Part shown: in pieces, positions 34,383 to 42,458 of the stretch | Layout: each line of letters opens with the position of its first letter | Numbering within the stretch: position 1 is the first letter of the stretch | DNA from: Ammoniphilus sp. YIM 78166 | Lineage (GTDB): Bacteria; Bacillota; Bacilli; Aneurinibacillales; RAOX-1 | DNA length: 64,000 nt | Reading direction: 5' to 3' | Assembly (NCBI RefSeq): GCF_004522215.1 | Contig: NZ_SDLR01000003.1 | Location: forward strand, 953,246 to 1,017,245 | The notes under the pieces: model-generated | What the model saw: only the letters and a program-made list of their open reading frames with translations | The model's database searches: none | Told to the model about the DNA's origin: nothing | Position numbers and translations under genes: made by a program

Positions 34383-34949
34383 ATGAAAGTGATAAGAGAG
34401 GGCCTTAGTTGGGGAAAAGCCTTGCTTGTTGCCGCGGCTTTTTCCATTGGCATCAACGTATTCGTTTTTCAGCCTACGAAGGTCGCTGGTCTATCCATGG
34501 AACCGACCTTGCATGATAGTCAAAGGCTGATGATCTCTAAAATTGGACACACTTTTAAAGAAGTGCCCAGTTATGGGGATATCGTTATAGTGGATAGCCG
34601 GGTAGATCGTGAACGGCAGCTTGTAGATGATTTTCAGGATCATATTATCATTCATTTTCTATTGAAAGCTGTAAAAGGGACAGAAGAAGGTCGCCATATC
34701 TGGATTAAACGAGTCATAGGTCTTGCCGGCGATACGCTGGAGTTCAAAGATGGGCATGTATACCGAAATGGAGAGAAGCTCGAGGAGCCATACATAAAAG
34801 AAGAGATGTCTTACGAATCCTCTGAAGTGATAACCGTACCTGTTGACCACGTCTTTGTGATGGGGGATAACCGTAATAATAGCGTAGACAGCCGTTTCGT
34901 AGGAAGTATTCCGTTAGATCATGTTTTAGGTAAAATGCTGTTTCAGTAG
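34383..34949 (+). CDS. lepB: Signal peptidase I
   Basis: A 188-residue type I signal peptidase. One N-terminal transmembrane helix (about 14-32, WGKALLVAAAFSIGINVFVF) is followed by the catalytic serine in GLSMEPTL (about 45), the catalytic lysine in IWIKRVIGLAGD (about 104) and the conserved GDNRNNSVDSR box. It cleaves signal peptides outside the membrane, like SipS/SipT. The start at 34383 is chosen because TGAGGGG is nine bases upstream; the in-frame ATG at 34374 touches the ribosome site, and a longer frame to 34287 lacks one. Monocistronic. Confidence 0.93.
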   Translation: MKVIREGLSWGKALLVAAAFSIGINVFVFQPTKVAGLSMEPTLHDSQRLMISKIGHTFKEVPSYGDIVIVDSRVDRERQLVDDFQDHIIIHFLLKAVKGTEEGRHIWIKRVIGLAGDTLEFKDGHVYRNGEKLEEPYIKEEMSYESSEVITVPVDHVFVMGDNRNNSVDSRFVGSIPLDHVLGKMLFQ

Positions 34950-34964
34950 AACTAGATAGCAGAA

Positions 34965-34999
34965 GAAAAAAGACTTGGGAGCCTTCCCAAGTCTTTTTT
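34965..34999. terminator. Bidirectional terminator
   Basis: AAAAAAGACTTGGGAG and CTTCCCAAGTCTTTTTT form a 15-bp stem with A and T tracts on each side, between convergent genes. Confidence 0.93.
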
Positions 35000-35001
35000 C
35001 T

Positions 35002-36399
35002 TTAATGGCTAGGAGACAAGACTACTTGTCCTATCGGAGAGCTTACGATTTCCCCATCCTTCATCACCACATGACCACGAACAATGGTGGCAACAGGATA
35101 ACCTGTTACTTCAACCCCGTCAAAGCCTGTATTTTGTGATTTGCTATGTAAATTTTCTCTTTTAATCACGACCTTCTTATTCATATCCACGATCGTAAAG
35201 TCAGCATCGGTCCCGATCTCAAGAGAGCCTTTTTGCGGATAGATGCCGTATTGTCTAGCTGGATTTTCCGAGCACAGCGCTACCACCTGTTGGAGCGTTA
35301 GTTTCCCTTCGGATACGGCATTGAGAAGCAACGGTACCATCGTTTCGACCCCTACCATTCCCGCTGGGATGGACCACAAATCCCCGGTCTTCTCCTCTAA
35401 TGTATGTGGAGCATGATCGGAACAAATCACAGTTAATACGCCGTCTTGGACCCCTTTCCAGATTCTTTCTTGGTCCGCACGGTACTTAATGGGCGGGTAG
35501 ATTTTCATCATCGGACCGACTCGTTCATAATCTTCGTTATTAAGGAATAAGTACTGTGGACACGTTTCTGCAGTAATTGGCAATCCTTCTTGTTGTGCCT
35601 GTTCAATTACGTCGACAGAATCTCCGGCACTGACATGGAGAATGTGCAGCCTAGCACCGGTATCCCGAGCAAAAGAAATTCCCGTTTTAACGGTTACGGT
35701 TTCAGCTAGAGGAGGTCTTCCTTCCAAAAAGGCATTGTAATCGGTTCGTCCGCTCTCTAGGACCCGCTGGGTCAACGACTGGATTAAATCATTATTTTCG
35801 GCGTGAATCGCAAAGATTTTGCCCGTTTTCGCGACTTCATCAAAGATCAAATAAACTTCACCATCATGAAGTGGTGGAATGACGTTTGGCATTCCCGGTT
35901 TATAGTTATATTCTAACTCAAATGTCTCGCTATTGATGGCATAACCCCAGAAAAACTTAAACCCGATCACGCCTGCCTCGTTCAGCTCCTGAAGACGGTG
36001 AAGATTCAGCTTGCCAAGGCAGATGGCCCATAAGCCGAAATCAACGTGAGCTTTGGAAGATAAATTTTCAACTTGGGCATGAAAATTGGCGGCACTGTTA
36101 ATGGTTCGCTTCGTATTCGGCATTTCAAACACCGTGGTAATTCCACCGGCCGCAGCAGCCATTGTAGAGGTGAAGAAATCTTCCTTATGTGTAGGTCCAG
36201 GATCCCTCGAGTGGATATGAGTATCCATAAGTCCTGGGAGAACATATTTACCTGTTGCGTCTGTTTCTTCCTTAGCCTCTCCTTCTAAGCGTTCCTTGGA
36301 GATAGCGGCTATTTTTCCATCTTTGATATAGATGTCAGCTTCAAACAGGCTCTGTGGGGTCACAAGAACACCGTTTCGAATAACATGATCCCATTTCAT
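35002..36399 (-). CDS. Allantoinase-type cyclic amidohydrolase
   Basis: A 465-residue metal-dependent amidohydrolase. Metal-binding motifs are in order: DTHIHSRDPG (about 60), the lysine to be carbamylated in GFKFFWGYA (about 147), HAEN, HVSAGDS and CSDHAPHT. The overall sequence follows allantoinase (allantoin to allantoate) more than hydantoinase or dihydroorotase, which are the alternatives. AAAGGTGG precedes the ATG. No other purine or allantoin genes are near, so the role in nitrogen use is inferred from family only. Confidence 0.8.
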   Translation of the reverse strand: MKWDHVIRNGVLVTPQSLFEADIYIKDGKIAAISKERLEGEAKEETDATGKYVLPGLMDTHIHSRDPGPTHKEDFFTSTMAAAAGGITTVFEMPNTKRTINSAANFHAQVENLSSKAHVDFGLWAICLGKLNLHRLQELNEAGVIGFKFFWGYAINSETFELEYNYKPGMPNVIPPLHDGEVYLIFDEVAKTGKIFAIHAENNDLIQSLTQRVLESGRTDYNAFLEGRPPLAETVTVKTGISFARDTGARLHILHVSAGDSVDVIEQAQQEGLPITAETCPQYLFLNNEDYERVGPMMKIYPPIKYRADQERIWKGVQDGVLTVICSDHAPHTLEEKTGDLWSIPAGMVGVETMVPLLLNAVSEGKLTLQQVVALCSENPARQYGIYPQKGSLEIGTDADFTIVDMNKKVVIKRENLHSKSQNTGFDGVEVTGYPVATIVRGHVVMKDGEIVSSPIGQVVLSPSH

Positions 36400-36546
36400 C
36401 CAAATTCCACCTTTCTTTTTGCTTTAGTTATTATTACATTCAACGAATCATAACGCAATCTCTCCTTTTTGCCGTTGTGATATAACTCACATCAAAACGT
36501 TAGAAACCTTGTTAATATGTAATCACAAGAACATTTAGGAGCGTGT

Positions 36547-36798
36547 ATGAAATTGACGATGGTAAATGGAAAAGAAGCGTTTATGCAGTGTGAATACCCT
36601 TATTACAAGGAGTTAGAGGTTCATGATTCCCAAATGGGGTGCATTCTATATAGTGCGCATAGCGCCAGTCAGACAGAAGTAAGACTCCCTCTTATCAATT
36701 TTGAATCTACCGTGCATCAGTTATCTATCGCCCTGATCCGGCTTCAATCGCAGGAACTGTGGGCTCAACAGCAAGAAATCCTAGAAAAAGCCTTATAA
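36547..36798 (+). CDS. Hypothetical 83-residue protein
   Basis: Not recognised. MKLTMVNGKEAFMQCEYPYY opens a small acidic protein with two cysteines (Cys15, Cys32) and a C-terminal helix (VHQLSIALIRLQSQELWAQQ). TTAGGAGCG directly precedes the ATG and a hairpin follows the stop, which support a real short gene. It is divergent from the amidohydrolase gene. Confidence 0.65.
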   Translation: MKLTMVNGKEAFMQCEYPYYKELEVHDSQMGCILYSAHSASQTEVRLPLINFESTVHQLSIALIRLQSQELWAQQQEILEKAL

Positions 36799-36799
36799 G

Positions 36800-36843
36800 A
36801 AAAAGCTTTAATTTAAGCCCATTCGGTGTCGGGGAAGCTTTTT
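36800..36843 (+). terminator. Terminator of the 83-residue gene
   Basis: AAAAAGCTT pairs with AAGCTTTTT around a 26-base partly structured loop, 2 bp after the stop. Confidence 0.6.
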
Positions 36844-36852
36844 ACGCCTCCA

Positions 36853-36889
36853 GAAAAAACCTTACTCTCGTTTAGATAAAGAGTAAGGT
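36853..36889 (-). terminator. Terminator of the second EamA gene
   Basis: ACCTTACTC pairs perfectly with GAGTAAGGT. The minus strand then has TTTTTT. Confidence 0.9.
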
Positions 36890-36917
36890 CAATGGCTCAT
36901 ACTGTAGTATTAATTTA

Positions 36918-37883
36918 TTACACAGCCTCTTTCCTCTCCACTACCATACCTTCTGTATCGGAGGTCGCAGGCTGCCTTTTTGATAGAGCTAGGATCATGA
37001 TGGTAGTAACAATACATAAGGTACCCATCCATTCCATTATCCCAAACGATACATTCAGCCATACGACCGCTAATAAGGCAGCAGAAAGCGGTTCAACGCA
37101 GGCCAAAACGCTCGTCTCCGAGGCACTAAGGTAATGCAGACTCTCCAAATAGCAATAAAAGGGAATGACGGTGCCGAATAACACAACGAAGATGACGGCC
37201 AATAGGGCAGATATCGACCAATCTCCCTGAAAAATCCAAGGAGGATGGATAAAGCTGAAACTAGTGCCACCAATGAGCATGGCCCATCCGATGACAAGGG
37301 TCGATCCCCATTTAGCAAGTAAAGTTAGTGGCTGCAGTGTATAGTAAGCAAGAGCCACGGCCGAGCTTATCCCCCAGATTAACGCCCACTTAGAAATAGT
37401 AAGGCCCTCGAGCCTTCCTTGTGTGACAAGAAGAAAAGTTCCAAAAACAGCAAGTAAAACAGCGATGAGTTCTTTAAAAGAAGGAACCTTTTTAACCCGT
37501 ATAGCGATATAGCAAGTAATCAGAACAGGGGCTAAATATTGAAGAATTGTAGCCGTAGCTGCATTTCCATGTTTAATGGCTGCAAAATACGTGTATTGTA
37601 CGGCCAGCATGCCAAGAATACTAAGCAAGAGGAGATTTACCCGATCTTGACGCCCCTTCCAAATGTTCCAAATATGTGACCCTTCTTTCTTGTATGCAAA
37701 TACGAGTAGAATCACCCCTGCAATTAACAAACGAGTAACGACTAGCCAATCGACGCTAAAACCCTGAACTTCAAATAAATATTGTGCTACGGTACCGGAT
37801 ACACCCCATAAAATGGCGGCAGTAATGACTAAGATTATCCCCTTAGCCCTCTGAGCGGGTATCGCCCTATTTTGCGAAATCAT
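36918..37883 (-). CDS. EamA/DMT family transporter
   Basis: A 321-residue protein with about ten helices in two EamA repeats. GIILVITAAILWGVSGTVAQ starts the first repeat and WALIWGISSAVALAYYTLQP the second, near residue 160. It belongs to the broad YddG/RhaT-like exporter group, often amino-acid efflux. The ATG at 37883 has GAGGAG five bases upstream; an ATG 15 bases earlier precedes that ribosome site and is rejected. It is followed by its own terminator. It shares little with the EamA protein at 8064 beyond family features. Confidence 0.86.
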   Translation of the reverse strand: MISQNRAIPAQRAKGIILVITAAILWGVSGTVAQYLFEVQGFSVDWLVVTRLLIAGVILLVFAYKKEGSHIWNIWKGRQDRVNLLLLSILGMLAVQYTYFAAIKHGNAATATILQYLAPVLITCYIAIRVKKVPSFKELIAVLLAVFGTFLLVTQGRLEGLTISKWALIWGISSAVALAYYTLQPLTLLAKWGSTLVIGWAMLIGGTSFSFIHPPWIFQGDWSISALLAVIFVVLFGTVIPFYCYLESLHYLSASETSVLACVEPLSAALLAVVWLNVSFGIMEWMGTLCIVTTIMILALSKRQPATSDTEGMVVERKEAV

Positions 37884-37925
37884 AAGCTCTCCTCGCATTA
37901 TATAATCTATTAGAACTATAACAGA

Positions 37926-38285
37926 TTATTGAACAGCTTGGAAGCCTATCCAAGCGAATGCAATGCCAAGAGTAGTGGAGGTGAGAATATACAAAATGGC
38001 CGTCTTTAATCGTTTCTTTTGAATGAGTTGAATCGTCTCGTAACCAAAGGTAGAAAAGGTGGTATAAGCACCTAGAAATCCTATTCCTAGGAAGAACCAA
38101 ATCCAGTTCGCAACTTGTTCCAGTAGGTATAAATGGGCCAAAGAGCCAAGAAAAAACGAGCCTGTTATATTAATAATCCAGGTACCTAAGGGGAAATGAA
38201 GCTTGCTTCTCTCCATGATAAACTTTCCGCAATAGTATCGTATGATCGCTCCTACCATTCCGCCTAGACCCACCACGATGATCAC
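37926..38285 (-). CDS. crcB: Fluoride channel CrcB/FluC, second subunit
   Basis: A 119-residue membrane protein with four helices. GGMVGAIIRYYCGKF (N-terminal Arg), GTWIINITGSFFLGSL (the Asn pore residue) and GFLGAYTTFSTFGYETI (the Phe/Thr-Ser track) are the CrcB hallmarks. CrcB proteins export fluoride as dual-topology dimers; two adjacent copies, as here, usually form a heterodimer with opposite orientation. Its start overlaps the end of the other copy by four bases (ATGA). Confidence 0.93.
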   Translation of the reverse strand: MIIVVGLGGMVGAIIRYYCGKFIMERSKLHFPLGTWIINITGSFFLGSLAHLYLLEQVANWIWFFLGIGFLGAYTTFSTFGYETIQLIQKKRLKTAILYILTSTTLGIAFAWIGFQAVQ

Positions 38286-38683
38286 TTCGATCCCTCCTTA
38301 AAAGAGGGCTTCTTTGAGCCAAGAACTGCTAGTTGAATTCCTGCTAAGGCCAATAAAATTCCCCCTCCTATACTGGTTAGGACGTAAAACAAAGCTAATC
38401 CGAGCTTCTCTTGCGAAAGGAGCTGTAAGGTTTCAACAGAGAAGGTTGAAAAGGTTGTAAACGATCCTGTAAACCCTGTTCCTATTCCTAATTTTAATTG
38501 AGGACTTATTCTTTCCCACCTTGTGGTACTCATAGTAAAAAACCACCCTAAGAACAAACATCCCAGTAAGTTAACTATGAGTGTTCCAATTGGAAATCCT
38601 TGTTCTGTGTGTAGCCACTCGCCAAAGCTGTAGCGACTGATGGATCCGAAAAAGCCACCAATGGCTAAGGACACCATGTTCAA
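38282..38683 (-). CDS. crcB: Fluoride channel CrcB/FluC, first subunit
   Basis: A 133-residue paralogue of the next gene, with GGFFGSISRYSFGEW, GTLIVNLLGCLFLGWF and GFTGSFTTFSTFSVETL as the matching motifs. It likely pairs with that subunit in the membrane. TTG at 38683 is taken as the start because GAGGTG lies six bases upstream; an internal ATG at 38677 would be 12 bases away. I looked for a fluoride riboswitch in the 125 bp upstream and could not find the expected core. Confidence 0.92.
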   Translation of the reverse strand: MNMVSLAIGGFFGSISRYSFGEWLHTEQGFPIGTLIVNLLGCLFLGWFFTMSTTRWERISPQLKLGIGTGFTGSFTTFSTFSVETLQLLSQEKLGLALFYVLTSIGGGILLALAGIQLAVLGSKKPSFKEGSK

Positions 38684-38780
38684 TTAAAACACCTCTAACG
38701 GATTAATGGAAAAACCATAATAAATTTTGTGCCTTTGCCTCCACGATATGATTACTTTATCATAAGGCCTGTGGAAAGAA

Positions 38781-38809
38781 AAAGACCGCTCGATGGAGAT
38801 CGGCGGTCT
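38781..38809 (-). terminator. Terminator of the MOSC gene
   Basis: AGACCGC pairs with GCGGTCT with further inner pairing, followed by TTTTTCTTT on the minus strand. It meets the stop codon of the MOSC gene. Confidence 0.88.
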
Positions 38810-39375
38810 TATTGCATAGGGTTTTCAAGATTATTGACTAAAATACGTACGACATCCCCAGCTTGTATTGTACCTGGCCGTTCTACGGCACAAACAATAC
38901 CTCTTCGTTTATACCCTGCTTTTACAAAAGCTGCAGCTAAGTTAGGGTGCTCAGGGTAGTGTTGCTGAATAATTTCGCCCGGTAAGGTGCAGGGCTTATT
39001 TTCTCCCATACAGATTAACCCTGTCCCGTCCGGGAAAAGGAAGCGTGATCCCATAAGCAGCTTGGTGAGTTCGGGTGCTCCTTCCAATAATAGATTAGCT
39101 CCCAACCATTCAGGTAAAATTTGTGCAACGCTTAGATCTTTGGCGATTAGGGCAAGGTCTTCCTCTGAAACGATGGTGAGCTGGCGACGGTTTAAGATCT
39201 CAGTTCCTCTTGGATACATGGGTTGTCTGGAATCTGATGGGAAGGTGATTCCGAAGTGGCGATCCCCTTGTATGCCTCCAAATTCCAACTCCACCTCTGT
39301 TATCCTTCGTGTAACAAAGGTTTCTGGATTATCCGCGATCATAATGGCCTTAAGCTTTGCTTCTACTGTTTTCAC
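38809..39375 (-). CDS. MOSC domain protein
   Basis: A 188-residue MOSC (molybdenum cofactor sulfurase C-terminal) protein. GGIQGDRHFG and LTIVSEEDLALIA precede the GANLLLEG core; the conserved cysteine is in MGENKPCTLPG (about 134). The ending AVERPGTIQAGDVVRI is typical. MOSC proteins bind sulfur-carrying molybdenum cofactor and mediate N-hydroxylated substrate detoxification (YiiM-like) or sulfur transfer. No molybdenum genes are nearby. It is alone, upstream of crcB but separated by a terminator. Confidence 0.88.
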   Translation of the reverse strand: MKTVEAKLKAIMIADNPETFVTRRITEVELEFGGIQGDRHFGITFPSDSRQPMYPRGTEILNRRQLTIVSEEDLALIAKDLSVAQILPEWLGANLLLEGAPELTKLLMGSRFLFPDGTGLICMGENKPCTLPGEIIQQHYPEHPNLAAAFVKAGYKRRGIVCAVERPGTIQAGDVVRILVNNLENPMQ

Positions 39376-39448
39376 AAAAAAACCTCTCTCTATGATTGTT
39401 CATTAATGAACGTATTACGAAGACTTCTTGTGGCAAGCCTTTCCTCAC

Positions 39449-40207
39449 TTATTTGCCTAGTAGGATCTGGATGATTTCTTTATTTAGTTCTTTGTACTTG
39501 TGTGGTCGAATCGGGATGTTCAAAAATAGAAATACCTGTGACAAATCATCAAGGATCTGTTCTGTGGAACCATATATACGCTTGATATCGCTTAATGAGA
39601 CGGTTTCTATTCCATGCGCTACAATGGTACGATGTCTTAGATCCATCAACTCACTCATGGGTTTTCCTGAAAGTAAGTTCACGATGCTTTTCCAACGGCC
39701 ACCCCCAGTTCGGAGAATCTCCTTCATCCCATTCAACAAAGTCTGGTTGATTTTAAAGCGTCTCTCAAATAGTTTTTTTTGATAAATGGGGTCTCTCAAC
39801 GAATATTCTTTGCGCTCTTTAAATTGAATGACTGCATTCTTATATAGTAATTCTCGTAGCTGAAAGATCCTGCCTAAAAAATCAGTATAGGCTTCTCTCT
39901 CTAGCTGAATAATTAAATTGTCTAACAGTTCATTGAAAATTTGGTGAGGCTTTCCTTCTATTAAGATAGGCAAGTCATCGATGTGTCTCATAATAGCGGG
40001 AAAAGCGGCATATAAGTCTTGATCTAGTGAATCCGTAAGCTGCTTAGCCTTTTTAAAGTTAAAATTTAAACAGTGCTGACAGCTTTGGATGAGCAGATAA
40101 AGGGGATTTTCCTGCCATTCGAGCAGGTCAAGTATTTCACAAGCCCCATCGTAGTCATATCTCTTAATCAGTCTTGTAACAGCGTAGATTTCGTACCCCT
40201 GGCTCAT
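39449..40207 (-). CDS. Stand-alone HEPN protein of the Csm6 '6H' type
   Basis: A 252-residue helical protein. VTRLIKRYDYDGACEILDLL and LNFNFKKAKQLTDSL near the start, then YTDFLGRIFQLRELLYKNAV and MDLRHRTIVAHGIETVS (about 197-213), follow the layout of the C-terminal 6H/HEPN domain of CRISPR-associated Csm6/Cas02710 proteins. The R-x4-H ribonuclease motif is RTIVAH. The usual N-terminal CARF sensor is absent, and no CRISPR array or cas gene lies in the window. An RNase toxin, a regulator or a remnant are all possible. AAGGAGTCG precedes the ATG. The family call is by pattern; activity is inferred. Confidence 0.72.
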   Translation of the reverse strand: MSQGYEIYAVTRLIKRYDYDGACEILDLLEWQENPLYLLIQSCQHCLNFNFKKAKQLTDSLDQDLYAAFPAIMRHIDDLPILIEGKPHQIFNELLDNLIIQLEREAYTDFLGRIFQLRELLYKNAVIQFKERKEYSLRDPIYQKKLFERRFKINQTLLNGMKEILRTGGGRWKSIVNLLSGKPMSELMDLRHRTIVAHGIETVSLSDIKRIYGSTEQILDDLSQVFLFLNIPIRPHKYKELNKEIIQILLGK

Positions 40208-40297
40208 ACGACTCCTTCCTTTTGTCGATTCATTCTGTCAGTTAAATTACCTTATCAATGTACCTGATTTTGCCTTGCAAAACAATCGGTTTCAGTA

Positions 40298-40331
40298 ATC
40301 GACAATATTCGGGGAGTGACAGGCACCATAT
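40298..40331 (+). repeat. Dispersed GTGACAGGCAC repeat, copy C
   Basis: It matches copy B base for base over ATCGACAATATTCGGGGAGT and GACAGGCACCATAT, and ends about 40 bp before the HAD gene, between it and the divergent HEPN gene. Confidence 0.88.
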
Positions 40332-40374
40332 AAATAACATACAATGGACACGATTCCATTTCCGGAGGTTTAAG

Positions 40375-41157
40375 ATGGCTTATAAAATTGTTTTCTTCGA
40401 TATTGATCATACGCTGCTTAATAAAGATAAAGAGTTACCACAAGATACCTTAGAAGCGATCCAGGAATTAAAGGATAGTGGAGTGTACGTTGCCATTGCG
40501 ACAGGAAGACCCCCCTACATGTTTGAGCATATCGCCAAAGAGCTAGGAATTAATACCTTCGTATGCATCAATGGCTCCCTCGTTATTCATAACGGAGAGA
40601 TCATTCGAAAACAAACCTTTTCAAAGGAGGATCTGCAAAAGCTAGAGGCCTCTGCCATGAAGCATGGGCATGCTTTATCTTATTTTGCCTACGAGGGTTC
40701 TTTTACGAATCAGTTGAACCATCCTTATGTTCTGGAGTGTTTCAATGATTTGAAACATTCCGCTCCTCAATTCCGTCCTACAAGTTGGGAGGAATTTGAT
40801 ATTTATCAGGCCCTGATCTACTGTACAGAAGAAGAAGAGGATCTCTATGAAACATTGGATGCTTTTCATTTTGTCCGCTGGCATCAGCTCTCCATGGACG
40901 GTCTTCCATTAGGGAGCTCAAAAGCAAAAGGAATTCAAGCCCTGCTGGAGCACCTTGAACTAGACCCGTCTGAAGCAGTTGCATTTGGCGATGGACTGAA
41001 TGATCTTGAGATGCTGTCCTACGTGGGTATGGGTGTAGCCATGGGGAATGCGCATGAAAAGCTAAAACCTCTGGCAAACTTTGTTACGCGCTCTGTGGAT
41101 GATGGAGGAATTGCTTACGGACTTAAGCATCTGAAGCTAATAGGAATAGGAAGCTAG
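40375..41157 (+). CDS. HAD-IIB (Cof-type) phosphatase
   Basis: A 260-residue hydrolase. The nucleophile motif is VFFDIDHTLLNKDKELP (Asp9/Asp11), followed by AIATGRPPYMFE. The C2-type cap is about 85-190, and the metal-binding AVAFGDGLNDLEMLSYVGMG ends the core. Cof-type enzymes dephosphorylate sugar phosphates, flavin or PLP precursors with broad range. The ATG at 40375 follows CCGGAGG; the frame opens further back through repeat copy C, but without a ribosome site. The repeat thus sits in its promoter region. Confidence 0.92.
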   Translation: MAYKIVFFDIDHTLLNKDKELPQDTLEAIQELKDSGVYVAIATGRPPYMFEHIAKELGINTFVCINGSLVIHNGEIIRKQTFSKEDLQKLEASAMKHGHALSYFAYEGSFTNQLNHPYVLECFNDLKHSAPQFRPTSWEEFDIYQALIYCTEEEEDLYETLDAFHFVRWHQLSMDGLPLGSSKAKGIQALLEHLELDPSEAVAFGDGLNDLEMLSYVGMGVAMGNAHEKLKPLANFVTRSVDDGGIAYGLKHLKLIGIGS

Positions 41158-41249
41158 TAGTTAAAGTATTCTTTATAATCCTAGTATTTCTTTTTACTTC
41201 TCGCTATTATAATATGAATGTAAAGTCGTTAACCAAGGAGGCGCTGGTT

Positions 41250-42383
41250 GTGTCCAATCTCCTACAAAATCAAGTCATTTCTTTTATAGCAAAAAATGAG
41301 GAAGCAATTTTAAAAAAATGGATTGATCGAGTGATTCCATCCCCCGAGGATCCTAATAAAGATAAAATGCTAGGCAATGGAAAAAGTATGCTTAGACTCA
41401 TCATGCTTTGTCTCAAGGATAGCAACAATGAAGCTGAGCTTATTAGTCTGGCATATAAGGTAGCGGAGGAAAGACTTGACGCAAAAGTTAATATTGGAGA
41501 TTTTGTATACAACGTAAGTCTGGGTAGAAGTGAGATCTTTAATTCCTTGCCTAAGATTGGGTTAACGATTGAAGAACTTGATCCTTTTATTAATAAGATT
41601 AACTTTTATTTTGATCACTTTCTTCATCTTGCCGTCCGACGTTATACAGAGCTTAAGGATAAGCGAATCGAAGAACAATCGTACTTCATTGAGCAGACCC
41701 ATAAAGACCGTTTAACCATCTTGGGGCAGATGTCATCCAGCTTTGTTCACGAGTTTCGTAATCCCTTGACTTCTGTTATGGGGTTTATTAAGTTGCTGCG
41801 TGAAAAGTATGGTTCGTTGGATTATCTTGAAATCATCGAGAGCGAGCTGGACCAGCTGAAGTTTAGGATTTCGCAATTCTTACTCACTTCCAAAAAAGAA
41901 ATTAAGGAAAAAGAAAAAGAATCGATACAATTCTTATCTTTGGTAGAGGGAACGTTAGATTTTATATATCCTTTACTTGTTAGTACGGATGTCCATATCC
42001 ATACCGATATCGACGGCAATCCTTCCTTCTACGGATATGCTGATGAGTTTAGGCAAGTGATGATTAATATTATCATCAATTCCTTGGATGCCCTCATTGA
42101 ATCCAACCAAACACAAAAGCAGATAACGATTACTAGTAGACTAGAAAAGAATTCTTTGCTCGTCAGCATTACCAATAATGGACCAATGATACCAGCAGAA
42201 TCTCTTCATTCCATCTTCGAGCCGTTTTTTACAACGAAGAAGCTTGGGACGGGGATTGGCCTCTATATCTGCCGTAAAATCATCGAAGAACATCAAGGCA
42301 CCTTAGTCTGTGAGTCCAATCCAGAACTGACCAGCTTTCAGATCGTCATTCCTGTTAACTCAAAAGAAACTAAAAGGGAGTAA
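41250..42383 (+). CDS. Sensor histidine kinase with RsbRD-like N-terminal domain
   Basis: A 377-residue soluble kinase without transmembrane segments. The N-terminal domain (about 1-135), with NEEAILKKWIDRVIP, resembles RsbRD_N sensor domains. The phosphoacceptor His is in SSSFVHEFRNPLTSVMGF (about 166). The ATP-binding domain has the N box INIIINSLDALIES, then FEPFFTTKKLGTGIGLYICR. The pattern is that of cytoplasmic sporulation-type kinases, but no response regulator is adjacent. The start is GTG at 41250 because AAGGAGG is eight bases upstream; the ATG at 41214 lacks any ribosome site. Confidence 0.88.
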   Translation: MSNLLQNQVISFIAKNEEAILKKWIDRVIPSPEDPNKDKMLGNGKSMLRLIMLCLKDSNNEAELISLAYKVAEERLDAKVNIGDFVYNVSLGRSEIFNSLPKIGLTIEELDPFINKINFYFDHFLHLAVRRYTELKDKRIEEQSYFIEQTHKDRLTILGQMSSSFVHEFRNPLTSVMGFIKLLREKYGSLDYLEIIESELDQLKFRISQFLLTSKKEIKEKEKESIQFLSLVEGTLDFIYPLLVSTDVHIHTDIDGNPSFYGYADEFRQVMINIIINSLDALIESNQTQKQITITSRLEKNSLLVSITNNGPMIPAESLHSIFEPFFTTKKLGTGIGLYICRKIIEEHQGTLVCESNPELTSFQIVIPVNSKETKRE

Positions 42384-42400
42384 TGCTACTCCCTTTCTCA
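42373..42400 (+). terminator. Terminator of the kinase gene
   Basis: AAAGGGAGTA/TACTCCCTTT around ATGC is followed by a weak T run. It overlaps the stop codon. Confidence 0.75.
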
Positions 42401-42458
42401 TGCCCATTACGTCAGCGGGACGAAAGCGAGCTCCTGAATCAGTTGATAGGATATTGGA

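Noticed and set aside
38684..38808. Fluoride riboswitch upstream of crcB
   Set aside because: Expected conserved core (GATGG and the GCCTAC-like segment) is not present in order; only a weak ATGAT/ATCAT pairing was found.
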